Source: Brasenia schreberi (lineage: Eukaryota > Streptophyta > Magnoliopsida > Nymphaeales > Cabombaceae). Taken from it: a stretch of DNA of 64,000 nucleotides. The notes beneath the pieces are model-generated. The model was not told the origin of the DNA. It saw only the letters and a program-made list of their open reading frames with translations, and did not search any database. The DNA lies in contig JAYKKT010000037.1 of assembly GCA_036023115.1 (NCBI GenBank), forward strand, positions 4,378,501 through 4,442,500. Direction: 5' to 3'. Below, in pieces: positions 33,843-44,364 of the stretch (within the stretch, counting starts at the first letter, position 1; the number at the start of each line of letters is the position of its first letter). The position numbers were made by a program, and so were the translations under genes.

Positions 33843-34560
33843 ACCAATATTACATCTCGGGGGGAGACCACACTCCATTATTACAACCCCGTTTCAAAAT
33901 TGAATTGAGTATTAAAGGAGTAATGTAAAAGACCGAATTTTAAACACTTACAATGATTCGGCTTTCTCCTTGCTCGTGCTTGGGCTTGTGTCCATCTTGG
34001 GCAGCCAAGAGGGGTCTCCCTAGGTGGGTTGAGAGAGAGAGTTTGGGCTTTGAAGAGGCGCGGGTGCTTGGAGCTTGGGTCCGGCCAAAGGGTAGGGCTG
34101 GTCCTAATCGGCCCTAAAGGGAAGCTTGGGTATGGGCTTGCTAAGGGTTAGTCACGGCCTAGATGGGGTGACTGGTCCTAAGGCAAGGCAGGTCGGCGGG
34201 AGTGCAGCTGGGCTAAGACACAAAAAGGCGCTTGGTGCTAGGTGTGACAGGGCACATGGCGCTGGGCATGCAGGGCAGTGGCGAGGGGCGCTGGGGTGCA
34301 GGGTTTGAGGCGCTGGGCGCCACAGCAAGGCGCAGGGCACTAAGGCGTGTGGGGGTACGAGGCGCGTCAAGGGGCGCAGGGGCACCGCAGCGGGGCGCGG
34401 TAGGGTGACTGGCGTGAAGGTGGCCAGAAGGTGCCGAGGGTGGTTATGGGTGGGCTTTGGTGCTTTGTTTGAGTCGGTTAGGCTAGGTTTAGGTTAGTTA
34501 GGGTGAGGTTTAGTGAAGTGGGTTAGGTGATTAGAAATCCTTGGTTTGTATAACATATGG
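33843..34560. other. GC-rich island, no real gene
   Basis: Between about 34100 and 34440 the sequence becomes strongly G- and C-rich on the plus strand (GGCGCTGGGCGC, GGGGCGC, GGCGCAGGGCAC words), in sharp contrast to its AT-rich surroundings. It is made of short degenerate GGCGC/GGTGC repeats. ORFs on both strands (34126-34308, 34152-34385) are by-products of composition and resemble no protein. Confidence 0.55.
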
Positions 34561-34932
34561 TAAGCTTTAAATTAGGGTATTACTATTCATATACCTTTTT
34601 TTTTACTAAACATACACCTCTTTCATCTTAGATTTTCACTAAAACATTAACTAATAAAACTTGTTTTGCTTGGTGCAATCAATACAAAACATAAGAACAA
34701 AACATATTCCAATATGAACACACTTAACATATCAAGCCATGAGGTTTGGTTAGACAATGGGCTAATGTTTCTTCAAAATCTTGAATAATGAGATTAAACT
34801 TTTAGAGAAATTTACACAACAACAACCACAACTAAGCTTTTCCTATACTAGATGAGATCAACTACCTGAGTTCTTTGTTTTCGTAGAGTTCAATTCAAAA
34901 ATTTATCCTAAAATTATTTAGTCATATCAGTA

Positions 34933-34973
34933 TTTTGTTACAACGAGAGGATAAGGCTTATCACATACACATG
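34933..34973 (-). repeat. SINE, 3' part (interrupted by a MITE)
   Basis: Contains TTTTGTTACAACGAGAGG and AAGGCTTATCACATACAC, the complement of the SINE tail seen at 1968-2010. The 5' part with the B box resumes at 35222. Confidence 0.65.
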
Positions 34974-35221
34974 TAGACGTGGGCGGTTTGAAACCAGTTT
35001 GGCGGTTCGAACCAGAACCACACCGCAGGCGGAATGAAACTGTCATCAAGTTTTTTGTATTTTTTTCCCCACATCCTTGGTTGGTGGTGAGTCATCCTAG
35101 GGTAGGTACATTCGCGCTTGATTTTCAGAAAAAGAATTCTTGAAACAGTTGTTTTAGAAGAGTTTCGAAACTGGAACTAAAACCGAAATCTTCCCAGGAT
35201 TCCCAGAATCAGACTTGTCTA
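34974..35221. repeat. TAGAC-family MITE inserted in a SINE (copy 6)
   Basis: Begins TAGACGTGGGCGG and ends CAGACTTGTCTA, 248 bp. The flanks TACACATG (34966-34973) and TACACAAG (35222-35229) are an 8-bp target duplication with one mismatch. The SINE continues on each side. Confidence 0.85.
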
Positions 35222-35310
35222 TACACAAGCACCACTCCTCCCTTGGGGATCGAATTGGAGACCTGCGAGTGGGGGTCATGCAATTTCGTAGTTGTTGATT
35301 AGACCATGGA
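35222..35310 (-). repeat. SINE, 5' part (interrupted by a MITE)
   Basis: On the minus strand it shows a B-box-like CCAATTCGATCCCC and an upstream TCTAATCAACAACTA in the A-box position. Joined with 34933-34973 it makes one SINE. Confidence 0.6.
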
Positions 35311-36925
35311 TTCATTCACCACCAATTGCATTACGAGAAAACAGAAGCAATTCCTAAGTGAGAAAAACTTTGTTGGGTTGACGGTTTTATCGATTATGGT
35401 GAAATGCTGCCCCCCTGATGCCATTTTTTATGGGTGGAGCAAGCTTGAGAACATGGGATCCACTTTTCTGGATGTTTCTGATTTTCTTTATGGAACTCTC
35501 AAATTTCCCATTGTTGAATGCCTGAAATGATGGGATCTTGCAGATTGACATGATTTCTGTTTTCGGTTGTCACTTGCATTTTGTTGTAACTCGTTAATTA
35601 TATTTCTCTGCGCACAATTTTCTACCAATATTTCTGCCTTCATAGGCTACGACTATTTTCCCAACTTAAATAGCATATGGTTTCTAATCAATCTGAAAAG
35701 TTCAGGAACCACGACTATTTTCCCAACTTAAATAGGAAAGATTCTAAGGATATGATGATTGAATACACCATTATTACTCTTTTGACAATTACTGGCAGCG
35801 CAACAAGCATATGGTTTCTAATCAATCTGAAAAGTGCAGGAATCACCAGCCTTCATATGGTTTTCTTGAACAGCTGTTGTATGCACAATTGGCTTCATTT
35901 TCTGAATAGATGTCCCATGTCGAAATTGAGAGAAGTTCCTTGATATTTTGGGTTCACCAGAACAACAAGTTAAAACTGAGTCTTTTAAAGCACGTTGAAA
36001 ATAAGAAAGTGGAAAACTAAGTACCTGTTTTTTACCCTCAAACACTCGTTGTTAGCTTCTTATTACTTGTAGTTTCATCTACCTGCTAATAGATTAGGTT
36101 TCAATGTTATGACATTGTGTCTCTAGAGTTTTTTTTATTCTTTTTTATTTTAAATTGTCTTTTCTTCATTAAATGAAGAAATAGAAACTGTATCATATGC
36201 ACGATGCAACATGGTATATTTGTACAGGTAATGTTGGCGAAATTTTCACCTAGAGAGTCTTGATTTTTTTTTGAGAAAATTTTGATGAAGTTTGTGCCTC
36301 GACTAAAGGTACCAACCTAAACTGAAGGAAGTCCTCCAAAGTGTTTGAAGCGAAGAATAACTTTAGGTTTAACTACTGTTTTGAGTCGTTTGACGCAATA
36401 TCAAGCACAATGACGACTATGACCCATGTAATCAACCTCACTGAGTGTGGAAGAACGCTTGGTTTTGGTCTTCATTGGTTTGGGTGGTTGAGAAAAATTA
36501 GAAATGAAAAGAGGATCGTAATCCAAGCATGTGTTTTCTATTTCATCCCGAAAACCTTCAACAGATTCTTCATGAATTATTCCAGTTTTTTTCTGTCTTG
36601 TTATTATTATTTAAAATGTTTGATCTTTTTTTTAGTTGCAAACACTTTCTTGCTCCAAGTTTTACAGATATTTGGTGAATTTTTCAAAGAGGCACAACTT
36701 ATCCGGCTAGGGGGACTGCTCTAAAGTGTTCAAGCTGCAATAGGTCATGAGTATATACTTAGTTTGTGTTTGGTGTCAGATGTGTTTAACCACACTTAGC
36801 CAATTCAAAAAGAAACGGTTATCATACAGTTTCTTGCTTCATGAACTGTATTTGATGATTAAATTTGTGAATTTGGCTTAATGTTGTTCAACTTTTCTTT
36901 TCTTTTGCTACTTACATGAATATTC
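35311..36925. other. Intergenic with interleaved direct repeats
   Basis: No gene recognised. A 25-bp repeat (ACGACTATTTTCCCAACTT...) occurs at 35649-35673 and 35711-35735, and an about 40-bp repeat (GCATATGGTTTCTAATCAAT...) at about 35672-35711 and 35806-35845, in the order A-B-A-B. ORFs of 74 to 127 codons (35306, 35677, 36341) have no recognisable motif. I looked here for the missing N-terminal exon of the downstream DGD2-like gene and did not find it. Confidence 0.45.
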
Positions 36926-39313
36926 CTCCATGGTCAGTCCCAAGCTCAAATGCAAAAGGAGGGTTGCATTAGGCTTCTGACGGTTTGTATAAAATTTTGT
37001 TGGATTTACTACTATGGATTCTAGACATTATGAGGAATTCATGTGGGAGTTTGCTCTTAGTGATGCAATGTAGAGCCCAAACGTAGTGAAATTTAAGCAA
37101 CTGCCTTTGTGTCTTTAACCATATGCAATGAATCAATTGTAAGAGCAATATTATGCGTCGTATCATGGGAAATCATGATATGATACAAGTGTTGTATCAC
37201 AAACTCACAGTGTATCAGCATGGATCATGCGATATAGGTTGTACCGTACGATATAGGGATATCACCCATATTGTACAATACGGGCGTGGGCGATACACTC
37301 TTGATTTATAAATAATAGCAATTTTTTTCTCTTTTTGGTTCAATATTTCTGTTTTTTTATGAAATAGTGACATCATTTTTATGTTACATGCAATTTTTGA
37401 CTCAATTTGCCCCACCCAAGTTCAGTAACACTAATTAAGTATAGAGTGAACCGTTAGTACTAGTACCTTAATCTCCTGGAACTTAATTAGGGTTTTGTTG
37501 AAGAAAATAAAATTTTGTTGGTTGTTGTAACAATTGTCACTTCAAGAACAAAATATAGAATTAGGACCAAGACTTTTGGGGTCCATAAATTGTCTAATTT
37601 ATTAATTTCTTATTTGGGCAAACTAAGTATTCTTTCATCTCTAATTTCTCATATTAATTTTAAAAGCTTTTGGATGGAGGAGTCAAGAAATATATCCATA
37701 ACAACAATTTCACTCCATACAAACTAACAATGGTAGAAATACAACCATAAGAACACAATATGTTATTAATGTCACTCATTGTACCTATACTATTAGCAGA
37801 AATACATCCATATGAATATATTGTAATATAAGATATCACTCGTTATACCTATATATTAAGATCAATTTGTTGTTTATCACGCATATCGCACAATAGATAG
37901 GTAGGATTGTTTTTTCTTGTACCTATATATTAAGAATAGTTTGTCGTTGTTGTCTATTTCTTCAATGATGAAAGTTGTACTTGTAATTTGAATTAATGTT
38001 CAATGGATTAATGTTGATCCCAATTTTGATTTATAAGAATTGTTTAGAAATTTTCTTGTTTTTTATATTTTTTATATTTTATTGATTTTTAAAATATTTT
38101 TTAAAAATTTATGATACGTTACAATATGATATGCTTGTATCATGTCATGGAGAAAAACGATATACATTATGATATGGTACAAACAACATTGGTGAGAGGA
38201 TTTCTAAATCATGGATTAGTGTGGATAAAGAAGCTAGTCTCATTATGTTCTCGCCCCAATATAGTGAACAAATTGCAAAGAGGGTCATTGCATTTTCAAT
38301 ATGGGGCAAATATCAAAGTTAATAAAGCTAGTACTAAATAACAAGATTCACATTGATACTTGAAATATTAGAATATTGACAAGCAAGCTAGTAGAGGTAG
38401 TGGGTACTATGATTAGGAGAAAGACTCATGGCTTATGTTTATAAGAGAACAAGTGGGTTGGAGAAAAAGAAAAAAAGATTTTAAAGATGAGTTTTATATT
38501 ATGGTACTTAGAAAAAGAAAATGCTCAAAATGGAGTTGGTATTATTGTATATTAAGATTGAAAAGATTATGTAATAGACATATAATGACACTGTTTTTGA
38601 ATTATTATGGTAAAATTAGTATTAAGAGTGAAGGCTTTGAATATAGTTTATGCTTCAAGTAGGTCTAAAGACTAGAAGAAAGTATAAAGAAGACATTTTG
38701 GGAAGAGTTAGATAAGGTGATTAAAAAAATTATAAATAGATATGATTTGTTTGAGAGGAGGTCTAAATAGATATATGGATAAGAGGCATTATGATATCAA
38801 TGTATTCATCAAAACTATGGCTTTAGGATTTAAATGTGGAAGGTCAAATTTTAAATTTTGTTATGACATATGATTTTTTTATAACCAATACAATTTTCAG
38901 CAAGATGAATATTTACTTACTTATAATAGTGGTTTGTTACATACACACATTGATTATTATTTGAAAGAGAAAAGATTGGTTGTGCTATAATGGTTGCAAG
39001 GTAAATTGAGGAGAAATGTGAGCTATCCAACATCGACTTTTAGTTATGAATTTATATTTAATAATATAGAGAAAAAGGTAAAAGAGTATGTAGACTTACT
39101 TAGACTAAGTGGTAGAACCTAAAAATCAAGAAAAAAATACTTTAAAAAGAAAATTCTTTAAAGAGATGATTATAATTAAAATTATGTAAGAACAACTTGT
39201 GACATGTCGAATATCAGATAGAAAAATTGATAGGGACGCGAAAAATTGATAGGGACGCAACACATACAATTAATGCACATTGGTTAAAATAGAGGGGCAT
39301 CAAGTATTTTATG
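36926..39313 (+). mobile_element. RTE-clade LINE, 3' part missing and carrying a hAT insertion (copy 4)
   Basis: The start CCATGGTCAGTCCCAAGCTC and following GGAGGGTTGCATTAGGCTTC match the 5' ends of copies 1 and 2. The element is interrupted at about 37147-38191 by a non-autonomous hAT and resumes with AAATCATGGATTAGTGTGG. It decays through the endonuclease and linker to a WLKWRGASG-like block, where it is cut at 39313 by a second hAT element. Nothing downstream of that hAT continues the same copy. Confidence 0.85.
37147..38191. mobile_element. Non-autonomous hAT element (about 1.05 kb)
   Basis: The ends AATATTATGCGTCGTATCATGG and the complement CAATGTTGTTTGTACC are loosely inverted. They are followed inward by clusters of GTATCATG/GATATGATAC words, which also fill the subterminal regions of the larger hATs at 39314 and 44365. 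The flanks GTAAGAGC and GTGAGAGG match at 6 of 8, and aligning to the intact RTE copy (GCAGAGAA) confirms the insertion point. No transposase remains inside. Confidence 0.7.
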
Positions 39314-42300
39314 CAGTGTTGTTCAATGCATATCGTATCGTTCTATATCATAATTTAATACTAAAAAATTGGTAAAAAAAGAAAAAAAAATGATAATTAC
39401 AAAGAATTTATATAATGCAAAATTTAGTGCATATTCATCATTCAACAATTGAAAAAGTATTACATATTTTGAAGCAGAAATACATTTACACATTGTAATC
39501 AGGATTGTCAACTAAATAATCTTCATCTTCATCTTGTTGAAGATTCTCACCACCTTCTACTTTAAAATCAAAATCTTCATCTCCTTATAATGTTGTTGTG
39601 CTCCTTCCAAATTAGTCTATGCAATGTCTTCTTCGGTTTTTTGTAAATTGGTTGTGATCAAAATCTTAGGTTGAAAATTTGGTTTTCTGCTTAGTTGTAA
39701 TTTGGTTGTAATCTTCATTTTGTAAATTGGTTGTAATCAAAATCTTCATCTTGTTGTGATCAAAATTAGACAAACTTATTGGATCAAATTTCTTCTCTAT
39801 TTAACTTTTTAATTACCTAAAAGAAAAAAAGATAAGTAATTAGTAAATAATATTATCAATTGAAGTCAAACAAAATATTGAATTGAATATTTAAGTAGTA
39901 ACTAATACAAGATTACCTCTATCGGAGCCGCATGTTACAACAGATGAAAACTAAGTCATTGAGCTGCTAATGTTACAACCTATTGTGCTTTTTTGTGTGG
40001 ATGTATTCAAAGACACTATAATTCCTTTCACAACATGTTGCACTATAAGTTTGACTAAGAACTTTTACTGTAAAATTTCTAAGGTTTGGACAATCAATTT
40101 CAAATATATTCTATCAAACATTTAATAGAAAAAGACAAACATCAAAGACGTAATTTACAATAAATATAAGATTTAAGAAACTTAAATATGAAGATAAACA
40201 GTTTACTTCAGCGCATATTAGTGCGATTGCGAATTATTACAAGCAAACCCATCAAGTGAAGAGCATTATCATAGATCTCTATCGCTTGATATATTACATC
40301 TGTTCTACTCTGATAAGGGACAAATCTATTTATACAATCAATAATACTTCGATTTACTTCACTATCCCTTTTAAAACTTGTTGAGTACTTCAATGCAGGG
40401 TTTATGTAATAAGTTGTTGTATGAATAAGCTGATGCAATTGTTTGTTTAATCTATTATTTATAATATTTCACACGGGCAAATAATCTCTCTTTATTCCAT
40501 TTAAATTACTTATAATGGCTTCTTTTGTCATATCCATGGCTTCACAAAGATAGCCTATAGATAGGTAATAAGCTGCTACATGAATAGTTAAACACATGCA
40601 TTCCAAAATGTACTCATGAATACTGTCTTTGGAGTCTCATTTAACTTTTTGTTTCTTCTATTTTAAGGCAACTCTGTAAATTATTGTCACTCATTTTAGA
40701 AGAATATTTTGCTTGCTTTTGTTTTACAATACTCTATATAGATAATAAATTAGTTGCAAACAGAGTTGTAACTGTATTAAGAAACTCTGCACCATCTGTA
40801 TATCTTCTCATCATTTATAATACAAAGGCATGGTTATAGATAAATTTGGTGATATCTTGGCAACACTCAATTGTTATCCTTATCTCATTCATCTCACCAA
40901 TATCCTCAAGGATAAGATCTAAACAATGGGTTGTACATGGTATCTAATAAAAAGTCTCCATAAGTATCTGCTAATACTTTTTTAAATGCTTTATAGTTAG
41001 CTACATTATCTATAATGAACTGGACTACATTCTCTACCCCAACCTCGGATATCACCTTATCAAACTCTTGCCTTAGGATTTCTATTGTATGCCTCTCTTT
41101 TTACATGTCTAGAGATATCAAAAATATAAGTTATATAGGATAATATATAATAAAGTTTAACAAAGTCTTTCATCGCTTATTTGTTCATTCGTCTGCCATA
41201 ATAGTGCATTTTGTCTCCTTTTATGACTCTCTCAAAGTTGAACAATATTCTTGCACTTTAAGAACAATCTTATCTAATAACTTTCCTCTCAACTTCTGAT
41301 AAAAATGCATCTTTTATCCTCAAACAATATTAGTAATTGCATCTGTCATTGCTTGAGAATTAAAACTGTTTGTTACATTACATGAAATGCATGCATCATA
41401 AAACCATCTGCCCACTAGAAGGTCTATCTGCTCAAGTAGTTGTTTTGAAGTTATAGTAGCATGAATTTAAGGTTGAGAACCATGTGTAGTGTTAGGAAGG
41501 AAAAATGACTATATGCTAGAAGAAGTACTTCCTCTACTCCTTCATCTTCTACCACTTTCACTTGGAAAATCTTCAATAACCCTCTTTGATCTGGTTGATG
41601 GTCGAGAACTACTACTATCAACCTCTATGCTACTATTAAAAGAAATACTATCACCCAATCCAATAGCATCATCATCCTCTTCCTTAAATATCTCTAAATC
41701 ATCATTTTGTTGTCTCCTTTCATGTATACTCTCAATCATCTGTATACATTATCATTTAATGGCTTTTGGTAATTTTCTAACTCTGCCCATGCAATGAGCA
41801 ACTTCTTTCCTAGTCTTTATTAAGTGATGTTTCAATCATTAAATTTCATCATTAATCACATTCTCACAAAACAAACATTTTATCTTTAATATGTTTTCTT
41901 CAATTATTGTATCCCACTGCCATGTCGGATCATGAAACTGAGATTGGGAGTCCCTAACACCTTTTCTTGTCATCTCAATTAAACACTTCAATCTTCTAAA
42001 AAACCTGGAAAAAAAAGCAATTCATAAATCCCCAATCTTCACATAACACTCAAATAGAATGTCTCCTACTTCATGAATGCAATAAAAATCATCTTCACGC
42101 ACTTCATAACTTCATATTTTGTCATTCAAAAAAATAAAAAAGTAAATAACACCAAAAAATAACAAATATAATTTTTTTTTGAAAAAGAACAAAAAATATA
42201 CCACAATCTGAGTTGGGAGCTTTGCACGGACATTGTAGAGCACCTGTTTTTGAGCTTTGAATACCAAAGAAGGGGAGAGCCACTAGAGGAACCCTTGGGG

Positions 42301-42719
42301 AACCGTGAATACAAGTCAAAAACTCGCAAAAATGTGGGTTTTTGTTTGACGAAGGACCCTTTTAAAGAGTCCCTTACCGTATCATACGATACGGGCAATA
42401 CATGCCATATCATGTGATACGGCACCATATCACGTGATACGGCACCATATCACATGATATGGTGCCACACCAGAGGGAGCCATGAGAGCCGTGAGCACAA
42501 GTCTGAAATCCACAAAAATATGAGTTTCTATTCAGCAGGGTCCCTAGATGTATTGCTTGTATCATACGATACGAGCGATATGGTGCCGTATTGTGGGATA
42601 CGATGTCGTATCACGTGATACGACACAATACTCTATGTAATACGATACATAGTCCTATATGATACGTATCGCACCATATCATACATTCGATGCGATATAG
42701 ATAACACTTCTTCTAGTAT
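39314..42719 (-). mobile_element. hAT-superfamily DNA transposon with degenerate transposase (A)
   Basis: The left end CAGTGTTGTTCA and right end (complement AAGTGTTATCT) are short inverted termini. Both are followed by ATCGTATCG/GATACGATAC arrays. On the minus strand a broken transposase can be read: a BED zinc finger (WQWDT, KCLFCENVIND, LKHHLIKTRKEVAHC, about 41790-41960), an acidic linker (EEDDDAIGLGD, 41542-41739), a DUF659-like block (RWFYDACI, GKLLDKIVLKV, KCTIMAD, about 41200-41440) and a later block with LIHTTTYYINPAL (40208-40438). Transposases of this type cut and paste the element. Many stops make it inactive. Right and left flanks do not match: RTE is on the left and DGD2-like intron on the right. 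Confidence 0.8.
42406..42465. repeat. 20-bp iterated palindromic unit in the hAT subterminal region
   Basis: Two exact-phase units and one diverged unit: CATATCATGTGATACGGCAC, CATATCACGTGATACGGCAC, CATATCACATGATATGGTGC. The core TATCACGTGATA is a perfect palindrome. Iterated subterminal motifs are known transposase-binding sites in hAT elements such as Ac; the role here is inferred. Confidence 0.8.
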
Positions 42720-42889
42720 AATTTAGCCTTTATCCAATGCAAGAGATATGTAGCTTTAAAGGAATTGCAATCATATTGAGTTGTAAGATGAACCTCATAT
42801 GCTTTATCTGGTTGTTGTCATTCTGAAGAATATCAATTGCACTTGAATGGCTGTAGAATTATGGTCTCTCATATATATTACTTTTCATA

Positions 42890-43172
42890 CAATCCTGCTA
42901 TTAGTTTTAAGAAGAGAGGAGAATCATTCTAGCTGTTGGAGACATTATGGAGCTTATACTAGATGAGGTGGCAGATGTGGCAATCCTTGAAGAACCTAAG
43001 CATCTCACATGGTATCATCATGGTAAAAGATGGAAAACCAAATTTTGGTGAGTTGTTGGGGTTGTTCACACTAATTATCTTGAATATGTGAAAAGAGAGA
43101 AGAATGGTATGAGTACAAGCCTTTCTTTTGAAGCACATTAACAATTGGGTGACTCGTATTTACTGCCACAAG
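42890..43172 (+). pseudogene. DGD2-like exon a
   Basis: Encodes RIILAVGDIMELILDEVADVA, then EEPKHLTWYHHGKRWKTKF, a TGA stop, VVGVVHTNYLEYVKREKNG, a one-base insertion, and QAFLLKHINNWVTRIYCHK. It ends at a donor GTGTGTATT. The upstream boundary is uncertain: PAISFKKRGES-like codons are in another frame, implying one more shift. Confidence 0.88.
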
Positions 43173-43396
43173 GTGTGTATTTCCACGAATTCTTTCGATA
43201 ACATCCCTTTCCTTGATTTCCATCATCTTCAATACATAAAATGGTAAAGTAATTTTTGTTCCTTTACGTTGAACTTGGATAAGCGGCATGTGTGTGCAAC
43301 AAAATTTAATTATGAAGTTCTAAGGATCAATATCAAAATTAGTCTCCAGATCTTGAGATACATACTTTTTTCTTCATCTGAAATCGTTGTTAAGTA

Positions 43397-43744
43397 AACT
43401 TGCTATGCTATATGGTGCTCAGTGTTGGGCAGTTAATATATTCTTAGTAGAAATGATAAGATGGACGTGTGGTGAAGACTGTATTCAAAATGAGATTAAT
43501 AGAGACAAATTGAGAGTGACAATGATAAAATTAGGAAAAATTGTTTAAGATGTTTTGGATATGTGAAAAGATTACAAAGGGAAGCTTTGGAAGGTGAGAA
43601 ACTAGATGGTGAAAATATTAAAAGAGAAAGGGGAAGATCTCATAAGTGTTATAAGAAAATAATAAAGAATGGTCTAGCTTCTATTTAGTTAACTATTAGC
43701 ATGGCATATGGTCTAGCTTCCATCTATATGGGAAAGGGCTTGGA
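43397..43744 (+). mobile_element. RTE-clade LINE, 5'-truncated (copy 5) with 20-bp target duplication
   Basis: Covers only the end of the reverse transcriptase (AMLYGAQCWAVN, WTCGEDC, RCFGYVKR blocks) and a GGGAAAGGGCTTGG tail. The flanks TCTGAAATCGTTGTTAAGTA (43377-43396) and TCTGAAATCGTTATTGAGTA (43745-43764) match at 18 of 20 positions. This shows an independent insertion into the DGD2-like intron, not the missing end of copy 4. Confidence 0.88.
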
Positions 43745-44364
43745 TCTGAAATCGTTATTGAGTATTATTTCTCTTTTATTCTACTATTGAATTTTTCTGT
43801 GTCAAAAGGTGGTCTTGCAATTAATTAGTTGTTGGAAATGTGCATATATTTATGTGGTGAGGGTACTCTGTATGATGGTATGAAGAAATTTAGCAACTGA
43901 CAAGTTGATGCGAGTTTCTTACAGGAGATTGGAATCGTGGGACATGCTTCTATTATTAGTGAACGAAAGTATCCAATACAATTGTTTTAAAACTCAGACG
44001 TACTTTGCTTCATTACCTTGTTCTTGGTCGGTCACTTACTTGAAGATTTGTCTCTACTTCTAATAACGTGGTATTTTGTCCAAAATCTAGCCTTTGTGAA
44101 GGAGTTCTAAGTCCACTGTAAGGATTAGTTGCTAAAGGCAGAAGCTATTAACAAGAAATGAAGTTTTAGTTTGAATTTTGTGCATTTGAAGGTAAAGTTC
44201 GTAAAGGTCACAACCAAGGGTTCTCAAGTGTCATTCCTATCAAAGGTTTCCCGCAGCTTGCCTATTTTCTTATGAGTACAATAACTCTGAAAAGAAAGAA
44301 TACATATCTTTTTTTGACCTCAGGGAGTGGTCAGGGGAAATTACTTCAAATCCCTCGGGCATGA

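Noticed and set aside
34126..34385. Overlapping ORFs in the GC-rich island
   Set aside because: Composition leaves few stops on either strand; the products are low-complexity and match nothing known.
36341..36724. 127-codon ORF considered as a missing N-terminal DGD2 exon or a small membrane protein
   Set aside because: No match to the expected PWLTGTAVNPLFRAAYLA region and no known domain; left as unassigned.
43397..43744. This RTE tail as the displaced 3' end of the RTE copy at 36926
   Set aside because: It has its own 20-bp target-site duplication, so it is an independent 5'-truncated insertion.
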